The notes under the pieces: generated by a model | What the model was told of the DNA's origin: nothing | Databases searched by the model: none | Seen by the model: only the letters and a program-made list of their open reading frames with translations | Made by a program: the position numbers and the translations under genes | In this document: piece by piece, positions 1 through 4,919 of the stretch | Layout of the letters: each line of letters opens with the position of its first letter | Numbering within the stretch: position 1 is the stretch's first letter | Assembly: GCA_021810725.1 (NCBI GenBank) | Contig: JAJZIE010000169.1 | Coordinates: forward strand, 1 to 5,646 | Reading direction: 5' to 3' | Origin: Bacillota bacterium | Lineage (GTDB): Bacteria; Bacillota; Sulfobacillia; JAJZYS01; JAJYTV01 | DNA: 5,646 nucleotides

Positions 1-286
1 CCGCGTCGCCCAGGAAGCCGTCTCCAACGCGGTACGCCACGGGCAGCCGACCCGCGTCGTACTGACACTGCGGCGCAGCGACGGCGATCTCGCGCTGAGC
101 ATCGCGGATGATGGCTGCGGCTTCGATCCAGCCACCGTCGCCGCGCACATCGGACTTGCCAGCATGCGCGAGCGGGCGGCGGAGATCGGCGGACAGCTCG
201 CGATCCAGAGCAGGCCTGGCGCGGGCTGCACCATACAGCTCCGCCTCACGGGACTAGGCGCTTTCGAGGAGGAGGATGAAGATTGA
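1..286 (+). CDS. Sensor histidine kinase, NarL/LiaS-type, C-terminal ATPase end only (5' truncated by window)
   Basis: This is the last 94 codons of a two-component sensor kinase, in the frame that starts at base 2; the sensor and dimerisation/phosphoacceptor parts lie outside the window. What remains is the HATPase_c ATP-binding domain: an N box (QEAVSNAVRHG, residues 4-14 of the visible part), a G1 box (IADDGCGFDP, 34-43) and a G2-region stretch (GLASMRERAAEIGG, 51-64), followed by the closing strand GAGCTIQLRL. The short N box and the MRERA motif are typical of the HisKA_3/NarX-DegS class that partners LuxR-type regulators, and such a regulator follows at once with a 4-nt overlap. The product should autophosphorylate on His and pass phosphate to that regulator. 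The protein ends in an acidic run, EEEDED, whose codons also form the Shine-Dalgarno of the next gene. The signal it senses cannot be told. Confidence 0.93.
   Translation, partial: RVAQEAVSNAVRHGQPTRVVLTLRRSDGDLALSIADDGCGFDPATVAAHIGLASMRERAAEIGGQLAIQSRPGAGCTIQLRLTGLGAFEEEDED
266..275 (+). promoter_or_regulatory. Shine-Dalgarno for the response regulator, inside the kinase 3' end
   Basis: The run GAGGAGGAGG lies 7 nt before the TTG at 283. It decides the regulator start: the ATG at 276 is in another frame, and the only in-frame start fitting this site is TTG 283. The same bases encode the acidic C-terminus of the kinase. Confidence 0.85.
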
Positions 287-894
287 GCGTCCGCATCGTG
301 CTCGTCGATGATCACGCGGTCGTCCGCCAGGGCCTGGCGGCGCTGATCGCGACCGATCCCAGGCTGGAGGTGGTGGGCGAGGCGGCCAGCGGCGAGGACG
401 CGGTGCCGCTGTGCCGGCGCCTGCAGCCGGACGTGGTGCTCCTCGACATGATCATGCCGAAGATGAACGGGGTCGCCGCGGCGTCGGCCATCAAGGCCGC
501 CGCGCCGACGACCCGGGTGCTGCTCCTCACGAGCTACACGGAGGGCGACCTGGTCCAGCCCGCCCTCGCCGCAGGTGCGGACGGCTATCTGCTCAAGACC
601 GCGTCGGCGGACGGCGTGCTGCAGGCGGTGATGGCCGTCGCGCAGGGGCAGCAGGTGCTCGACGCTGTAGCCGTGGAGGCGTTGCGACAGCCCAAGGTCT
701 CGGACCTCAGCCTGCGCGAGCAGGAGGTGCTGCACCTGGTGGCGCAGGGGCTCAGCAACGCGGAGATCGCGGACCGCCTGACGATCACGGTGCGTACCGT
801 CAAGGCGCATGTCTCGAGCCTGCTGCAGAAGCTGGACCTCCAGGACCGCACCCAGCTCGCGATCTACGCACTCAGGCGCCAGGGCGAGCGTTAG
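283..894 (+). CDS. LuxR/NarL-family DNA-binding response regulator
   Basis: A complete 203-residue response regulator, normal length for the NarL/FixJ family. Residues 3-120 form the receiver domain: acidic pair D9-D10, phosphoacceptor D55 in VVLLDMIMP, the conserved switch Thr T83 in LLTSY and the conserved Lys K105 in GYLLK. Residues about 141-200 form the LuxR-type helix-turn-helix, opening with LSLREQEVLHLVAQG and with recognition helix TVRTVKAHVSSLLQKL. The protein should be a transcription factor activated by phosphotransfer from the kinase encoded just upstream, with which it overlaps by TTGA (TTG start, TGA stop), so the two are co-transcribed and probably translationally coupled. Overall layout resembles LiaR/VraR-like regulators, but the regulon cannot be inferred. 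The TTG start is supported by GAGGAGGAGG 7 nt upstream. The TAG stop interlocks with the TAA stop of the opposing sugar kinase gene. Confidence 0.96.
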   Translation: MSVRIVLVDDHAVVRQGLAALIATDPRLEVVGEAASGEDAVPLCRRLQPDVVLLDMIMPKMNGVAAASAIKAAAPTTRVLLLTSYTEGDLVQPALAAGADGYLLKTASADGVLQAVMAVAQGQQVLDAVAVEALRQPKVSDLSLREQEVLHLVAQGLSNAEIADRLTITVRTVKAHVSSLLQKLDLQDRTQLAIYALRRQGER

Positions 895-1832
895 GCTCCG
901 GCGCGCAGGGCGAGACGCAGCCGGTCGGGCGCGAGATCCTCCCGCGCGGCTGCGAAGAGCACGGCACCCCGAACGGCGTCGAGGGTGGCCTGAGGCGGCG
1001 AGCCCGCGGCGAAACGATGGCGCATCGCGTGCCTCAAGGCGTCCCGGTATGGCCTTGGTCCGCCCTGCAGCAGGGCTCCGTAGAGTGCCACAGGCGTGCC
1101 GGGTTCAAGTCCCTGGGACGCGAAGTAGCGGCCTGCCGTCCGGCCGAGCTCCCCACCCGCCTGCCGCAAGACCCTCCTGCTCACCTCGTCGCCCTCCTCG
1201 GCCAGTTGCGCGCAGAGCGGGGCCACCAGCATGGCCACCTGCCACGCCGGCAGATCGGTCCCCTCCGTCGCGCGCGCCAAGGCCACGTGATCGGGCAGGC
1301 CGAACATCGCCAGGATGCGCTCCAAGAGCCGCGTGGGCGGGGCGGCGCCCTGCGCGGAGAGAATGGCCGCGCGCAAGGCCGTGACCGCGATGTCCGCGGC
1401 ACCGCCCCGCGGGCCCGTGTAGTCGTTGAGGGCGAGGATGCGCCGCACCTCGCCGCGCTGACGCAGGGCGACGGCCGCGCCCGTGCCGGCCGACACGACG
1501 CCGATCGACTCGCCAGGCGCGGCCCAGAGTGCCGCCACGATGTCGTTCTCGACGTGCACCCTGGCAGAGAGCGCCTGAGTCAGCGCCTTGTGCAGGAGCT
1601 CGCCGTGCTCCGGGAGGTCGACTCCCGCGAGGCACGCTCCGATCGCGTCGGGCCTGCCGCCGCGCGTCGCGGCCAGGACCGCCTGGGTCACGGCCGCCAC
1701 CGCGCCGTCGACGCCCACGACCTGGTGGTTGGAAGGTCCGGACCGTCCCTCACCCACGACGATACCGTCGAGGTTGGCGGCCACGGCACGGGTGTGCGTG
1801 CCGCCGCCATCGACGCCTACAAGGACCTTCAT
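891..1832 (-). CDS. BadF/BadG/BcrA-type sugar kinase (N-acetylglucosamine kinase-like)
   Basis: A 313-residue protein of the ASKHA (actin/hexokinase-like) fold, in the BadF/BcrA ATPase family that includes eukaryotic-type N-acetylglucosamine kinase. Visible landmarks are the phosphate-1 loop GVDGGGTHTR (6-15), the ENDIVAAL segment (95-102) carrying the likely catalytic Asp D97, the phosphate-2 loop VVSAGTGAAVAL (112-123) and a late glycine segment VALYGALLQGG (248-258) in the adenosine region. The usual GDEGS motif is replaced by YTGPRGGAADIAVTALRAA (138-156), as I would expect in the subfamily with a GDWGGG-like version. The role is probably ATP-dependent phosphorylation of a sugar or disaccharide in the cytoplasm; the substrate is not readable from sequence. 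I chose ATG 1832 because the fold begins there and it overlaps the upstream GH4 stop as ATGA; the 30 in-frame residues before it are arginine-rich shadow. No clear Shine-Dalgarno precedes it, which points to coupling. It is the last gene of the three-gene operon. Confidence 0.88.
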   Translation of the reverse strand: MKVLVGVDGGGTHTRAVAANLDGIVVGEGRSGPSNHQVVGVDGAVAAVTQAVLAATRGGRPDAIGACLAGVDLPEHGELLHKALTQALSARVHVENDIVAALWAAPGESIGVVSAGTGAAVALRQRGEVRRILALNDYTGPRGGAADIAVTALRAAILSAQGAAPPTRLLERILAMFGLPDHVALARATEGTDLPAWQVAMLVAPLCAQLAEEGDEVSRRVLRQAGGELGRTAGRYFASQGLEPGTPVALYGALLQGGPRPYRDALRHAMRHRFAAGSPPQATLDAVRGAVLFAAAREDLAPDRLRLALRAGA

Positions 1833-3118
1833 CTCAGGTTGGGCCAGAAGGCGGCGTTGGCCGCCTGCAGGTCGTCGAGCAGGCGGTCGGCCACATCCGC
1901 GCCACCGACCAGCGGATGGCACATCAAGGCTTCGAGCGCCTTCCTGCGCGAGCCTTGCGTCACCGCGTCCACGGTCAGGCGCTCGTACTCCTTCACGGCC
2001 TGGGCGATGCTCCGAAGCAATGGCGGCAGGGGCTCCACCCGGGGAACCGGGCGGATGCCCGCGCGGCTGATTTCGGCGTTGCGCTCGACGACATCACCGT
2101 CCGCGAAATCTTGTAGCGCGCCGCGGTTCGGCAGGTTGAGCACGAGCGTGCGCGGCCTCTCGGCCTGCAGGGCCGCCATGACGTCCACCGCCACCTCGGA
2201 GTAGTAGGCCCCGCCGCGCTGCTCGAGCTCAGGCGGCTTGCCCGCCAGTCTCGGGTCGCGGTAGCGTGCGAAGAGCTGCTGTTCGATGGCCTGCACCCGC
2301 TCGGCGCGCGTCCCTTCGACGGAGGCGGCCGCCTCCTCGGCGTGCCGCAGGGTGGCGCGCGGGAAGAAGAAATAGTTGAGATAGGGGTTCGGGAAGAACC
2401 CCAGTTCACGGAAAAAGCCGGGCGGCACCTCGGCGTCCGGGGCGACATGCCGCAGCTCGTCCTCGAGCGCGCCGCTCGCGAGCACCATGGGCGTCGCATC
2501 CTGGCCATTGATGCGGATCCAGCTGCCCGTAAGATGGTTGAGACCCGCTGCCTCGAGCTCCACCGCTTCGACGGCTAGACCGCCGAATTGCGCGATACGG
2601 CGCTCCGTCGTGCGGGCGACGTTGCACAGGCCGACGACCCTCTCGTGTCCAGCGCTGCAGACCGCCTGCGTCACGAGGCCGGCGGGGTTCGTGAAGTTGA
2701 GCAGCCACGCCTTGGGCGCCAGCCTCGCCATGTCTTCGGCCACCTCGAGCGAGACCGGTATGGTTCGCATCGCGTTGGCAAAGCCACCAGCCCCCGTCGT
2801 CTCCTGGCCGAGCAGTCCGTGCCTCAGCGGTATCCGCTCGTCCGCCGCACGCATCTTCAGTCCGCCTACGCGCATCTGGCTAAGCACGAAGCTCGCGTCT
2901 TCGATGGCCGCCCGCCGGTCCTCCGTGACGGGAAAGCGGACCCGCCGTCCCATCGCCACCGCCATGCGGCTTGCGAGACCCGCGATGACTCCGACTTTGT
3001 CGCGCCCTTCGGGCACATCGACGAGCCATACCTCTTCGATGGCCTCGAGCCTCGTGAGAAGCCCCTCCAGGAGTTCCGGCGTATACGAGCTGCCACCGCC
3101 CAGCACCGCGATCTTCAT
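1829..3118 (-). CDS. GH4 family glycosidase, probable 6-phospho-beta-glucosidase
   Basis: A 429-residue cytoplasmic member of glycoside hydrolase family 4, normal length for the family. GH4 enzymes use NAD+ and a divalent metal (usually Mn2+): C3 of the sugar is oxidised, the glycosidic bond is eliminated, and the intermediate is hydrated and reduced. Seen here are the N-terminal Rossmann motif MKIAVLGGGSSYTPELLEG (1-19), the substrate segment GQETTGAGGFANAMRTIPV (104-122), NFTNPAG (141-147), the metal-ligand Cys C165 in VGLCN and His H195 in GLNHLTG, and a tyrosine-rich stretch NPYLNYFFFP (244-253) near where the catalytic Tyr is expected. SSYTPEL and QETTGxGGF resemble the 6-phospho-beta-glucosidase branch (LicH/CelF/BglT) more than the alpha-galacturonidase or alpha-galactosidase branches; this is judgement from motifs. 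ATG 3118 overlaps the deacetylase stop as ATGA and lacks a Shine-Dalgarno. The adjacent kinase could supply its phosphorylated substrate. Confidence 0.93.
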   Translation of the reverse strand: MKIAVLGGGSSYTPELLEGLLTRLEAIEEVWLVDVPEGRDKVGVIAGLASRMAVAMGRRVRFPVTEDRRAAIEDASFVLSQMRVGGLKMRAADERIPLRHGLLGQETTGAGGFANAMRTIPVSLEVAEDMARLAPKAWLLNFTNPAGLVTQAVCSAGHERVVGLCNVARTTERRIAQFGGLAVEAVELEAAGLNHLTGSWIRINGQDATPMVLASGALEDELRHVAPDAEVPPGFFRELGFFPNPYLNYFFFPRATLRHAEEAAASVEGTRAERVQAIEQQLFARYRDPRLAGKPPELEQRGGAYYSEVAVDVMAALQAERPRTLVLNLPNRGALQDFADGDVVERNAEISRAGIRPVPRVEPLPPLLRSIAQAVKEYERLTVDAVTQGSRRKALEALMCHPLVGGADVADRLLDDLQAANAAFWPNLR

Positions 3119-3837
3119 GCCAGTACAGCCGCCGGGTTGAAATGCAGGAAGAAGGGATGCAGCACCTTGAAGGGCTCGAAGAAGCCCTCCTCGCCTTGAG
3201 ACATGCTTTCGGCGAATGCTCTCAGCTGGAAGAGCGCATCGGGCGGGAACTGCGTCTGGTGCCGCGCGACCGCTTCCCACTTGCGCTGCCAGAATGGGCC
3301 AGCGGGAATCCGGACGTTCGGCTGAGCGGTGCCGTAGAAGGCCACCGCGGGTTGCGGCGGGGCGTCCTTCGGCGCGCCCGGGACATGCGGGAACTGGAGA
3401 AAGCTCACCGCTGCGGCAACGGCCATGCCCACCGCCAGGTGATCGGGATGCGCTTCGTAGGGCAACCAGGGATCGCAGGTGAGGACGAAATCCGGCCGGA
3501 ACTCCCCGATCTCTTGCATCAATTCGGCTCTCAGGCCGGGCATGGGACTGTCGAGGAGATCCCGGTGGCCAAGGTGCCTATTCTCCGAAACGCCCAGTAG
3601 GCTCGCGGCGGCATCGGCCTCCTTGCGCCTCAGCCCTGCAAGCTTCGCCGGGGCCATGTCGGGGTCCGTGGTTCCCATGCTGCCGTCCGTCACCGTGACG
3701 TAGCGCACGTCGCACCCCTGGTCCCGCAGCCTGGCGATGAGGGCGCCGGCACCGATCTCGTTGTCGTCGGGATGCGGCTGAACGGCAAGCACACGCCGCG
3801 CGGACAGGACGTCAGGCCTCAGGGACATCGCCGACAA
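3115..3837 (-). CDS. PIG-L/LmbE-family N-deacetylase
   Basis: A 240-residue zinc-dependent deacetylase of the PIG-L family (relatives: GlcNAc-PI deacetylase, MshB, BshB, archaeal chitobiose deacetylase), which removes N-acetyl groups from GlcNAc-type sugars. Numbered from TTG 3837, the motif PHPDD (21-25) gives metal ligands H22 and D25 with general base D24; AHPDH (129-133) gives third ligand H133 and active-site H130. VTVTDGSMGTTDP (47-59) is the usual strand and loop after the first helix. No signal peptide or membrane segment is seen, so it is probably cytoplasmic. TTG 3837 is preferred because AAAGGAG lies 9 nt before it; ATG 3846 abuts that site directly, ATG 3828 is 18 nt away, and ATG 3930 has no site and adds a poorly conserved-looking extension. 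It is the first gene of the operon with the GH4 enzyme and the sugar kinase, pointing to an amino-sugar substrate. A role in a thiol cofactor pathway (MshB/BshB-like) is a less likely alternative. Confidence 0.92.
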   Translation of the reverse strand: MSAMSLRPDVLSARRVLAVQPHPDDNEIGAGALIARLRDQGCDVRYVTVTDGSMGTTDPDMAPAKLAGLRRKEADAAASLLGVSENRHLGHRDLLDSPMPGLRAELMQEIGEFRPDFVLTCDPWLPYEAHPDHLAVGMAVAAAVSFLQFPHVPGAPKDAPPQPAVAFYGTAQPNVRIPAGPFWQRKWEAVARHQTQFPPDALFQLRAFAESMSQGEEGFFEPFKVLHPFFLHFNPAAVLA

Positions 3838-3846
3838 TCGCCCCAT

Positions 3847-3853
3847 CTCCTTT
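3847..3853 (-). promoter_or_regulatory. Shine-Dalgarno of the deacetylase gene
   Basis: Read on the - strand this is AAAGGAG, 9 nt ahead of TTG 3837. It favours that TTG over the flanking in-frame ATG codons at 3846 and 3828. Confidence 0.65.
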
Positions 3854-3945
3854 GCGGGTCCCGGCTTCGGGAGGCGGATCGCCGTTTCCTGCGTCACCAG
3901 GGAGATGCGGCGGTCGTGGCGAATCAACATGGCATCCGTCGGCGC

Positions 3946-3954
3946 GAGGGGGAG
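3946..3954 (+). promoter_or_regulatory. Shine-Dalgarno of the tandem-GNAT gene
   Basis: GAGGGGGAG lies 5 nt before GTG 3960 and fixes that start; the in-frame extension upstream to 3852 has no such site and would overlap the deacetylase leader. Confidence 0.75.
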
Positions 3955-3959
3955 CCCGC

Positions 3960-4838
3960 GTGTCTTATATTTTGCGTTCTTCGACTCCGGCCGACGCCGA
4001 GGCGCTGGCTGCTCTCGGCTTCGATCCGCACGGGCAGCGCGGTCTGAACGAGGCCGATCTGTTCGTCTATCCCAGCCACGAAACCTGGGTTGCCGAGCAC
4101 GGCGACGAGGTGGTAGCCACCGCCCGCCTTTGCATCGCCCCGCACTCCGGCCTCGCCCTGCTTACCGACCTGGCCGGCGAATCGGGGGCCCTGCTCGCTC
4201 TCGTCGACGAACTCGGCCAGCACGCGCTCGGTCAAGGGGCCGAGATGATCCAGGCCGCGGCGCCGACCGGCTCGTCCATCTGTGCGACGCTCGGAGCGCG
4301 CGGCTTCACGGTGCAGCGGCGCGTCGTGCACATCCATTGGAACCTGCCTGCGCCGCCTCCCGGCGACCCGCCGAGTGGCATCGCCTTCGCGGAGGAGATT
4401 CCCGATCCCGAGGAATATGCCCGGCTCGCGGTGGCCGCCTACCGTGGATCCTGGGACTGGCTCTTCGATCACTGGGGCGGCGACATCGCTGCGCGCCGCA
4501 ATTTTGCGAGACTGTTCGAGTCGCCGCGGGACGAGCGCTTCATCGGCGCGCGTCACAAGGGCGAATTGATCGGCTTTGTCAGCACGGGAAGCGGCGAGGT
4601 CGTGCCAGGGGACTTCTCCACGTTCGGCGTGCTGGTGCGGCCGGCCATGCGCGGGCAGGGGATCGGGAACTATCTTCTGCTGCGCGCTCTGCAGGCGCTG
4701 GCGAAGCGCGGCCTCGAGACCGCGGACATGCACACCACCGCGCCCGCCCAGGGCGATCCCGCCGCGGTGCGCCTCTACCTGCGCCACGGCCGGCGGCAGG
4801 GAGATGTCGCCATCCTGAGGCGCTCCGCCTCGATCTAG
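3960..4838 (+). CDS. Tandem-GNAT-domain N-acetyltransferase
   Basis: A 292-residue protein with two GNAT-like halves. The C-terminal half (about 140-288) is a full GNAT acetyltransferase domain: the strand pair RFIGARHKGELIGFVSTG (193-210), then the acetyl-CoA pyrophosphate-binding motif A VRPAMRGQGIGNYLL (226-240, with R231-G-Q-G-I-G236), and a late VRLYLRHG (270-277) of the motif B type. The N-terminal half (about 1-130) looks like a degenerate GNAT: it keeps the hairpin WVAEHGDEVVATARL (43-57) and a LGARGF segment (111-116) but has no R/Q-x-x-G-x-G/A loop. This architecture occurs in mycothiol synthase MshD and in many uncharacterised proteins, so the acceptor amine cannot be named. The start is GTG 3960, 5 nt after GAGGGGGAG. 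It diverges from the deacetylase operon with a shared 122-nt control region, which raises the idea of opposing acetyl addition and removal on an amino sugar; that link is inference. Confidence 0.88.
   Translation: MSYILRSSTPADAEALAALGFDPHGQRGLNEADLFVYPSHETWVAEHGDEVVATARLCIAPHSGLALLTDLAGESGALLALVDELGQHALGQGAEMIQAAAPTGSSICATLGARGFTVQRRVVHIHWNLPAPPPGDPPSGIAFAEEIPDPEEYARLAVAAYRGSWDWLFDHWGGDIAARRNFARLFESPRDERFIGARHKGELIGFVSTGSGEVVPGDFSTFGVLVRPAMRGQGIGNYLLLRALQALAKRGLETADMHTTAPAQGDPAAVRLYLRHGRRQGDVAILRRSASI
4817..4831 (+). repeat. Inverted repeat at the 3' end of the GNAT coding sequence
   Basis: GAGGCG-CTC-CGCCTC forms a perfect 6-bp stem with a 3-nt loop, ending 4 nt before the TAG stop codon. 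No T-run follows, so it is not a standard intrinsic terminator. Confidence 0.5.
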
Positions 4839-4841
4839 CCC

Positions 4842-4858
4842 GACTCACCCCTCGAGTC
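4842..4858 (+). repeat. Inverted repeat just after the GNAT stop
   Basis: GACTC-acccctc-GAGTC is a 5-bp stem with a 7-nt loop, followed by TTCT only. It may be a weak terminator or processing site for the GNAT transcript; chance is a fair alternative. Confidence 0.35.
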
Positions 4859-4885
4859 TTCTCGGCGTATGCTGGCGCATCGACT

Positions 4886-4902
4886 CCGGTGCTCCGCACC
4901 GG
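4886..4902 (+). repeat. Leader hairpin directly upstream of the last gene's ribosome site
   Basis: CCGGTGC-TCC-GCACCGG is a perfect 7-bp, GC-rich stem with a 3-nt loop, ending only 2 nt before the GAGGAGG ribosome site. If transcribed it could affect ribosome access to the following GTG start or stabilise the 5' end. No T-run follows. Confidence 0.55.
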
Positions 4903-4904
4903 CC

Positions 4905-4911
4905 GAGGAGG
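4905..4911 (+). promoter_or_regulatory. Shine-Dalgarno of the last gene
   Basis: GAGGAGG lies 8 nt before GTG 4920. It supports that start over the in-frame ATG at 4869, which would place the hairpin and this site inside the coding sequence. Confidence 0.75.
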
Positions 4912-4919
4912 ATGTCGAC

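Larger units (their letters stand above)
3838..3959. promoter_or_regulatory. Divergent intergenic region between deacetylase operon and GNAT gene
   Basis: This 122-nt gap between two divergent start codons must hold promoters for both the leftward operon and, unless it is read from elsewhere, the rightward acetyltransferase. I find no convincing -35/-10 pair on either strand. Two short inverted repeats lie side by side: TCCCG-GCTT-CGGGA at 3859-3872 and GGCG-GAT-CGCC at 3873-3883. They may be operator half-sites or leader structure for the operon, but such repeats are common by chance at this GC content. Confidence 0.5.

Noticed and set aside
411..2204. A 597-codon open frame on the + strand running through the regulator, kinase and GH4 genes.
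   Set aside because: Its product is Arg/Gly/Ala-rich without motifs, it crosses three well-supported genes in differing codon phases, and long stop-free shadow frames are expected at this GC content.
3119..3280. N-terminal extension of the GH4 protein from an upstream in-frame ATG at 3280.
   Set aside because: The 54 extra residues have no Rossmann character and overlap the deacetylase C-terminus. GH4 proteins begin at the MKI-GGGSSYT strand, and ATG 3118 forms the ATGA junction.
3924..4787. A 287-codon - strand frame opposite the GNAT gene.
   Set aside because: No recognisable domain. The GNAT frame on the + strand carries clear family motifs and a ribosome site.
4842..4858. An intrinsic terminator after the GNAT gene.
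   Set aside because: The stem is only 5 bp with a 7-nt loop and is followed by TTCT rather than a T-run, so I list it only as an inverted repeat.
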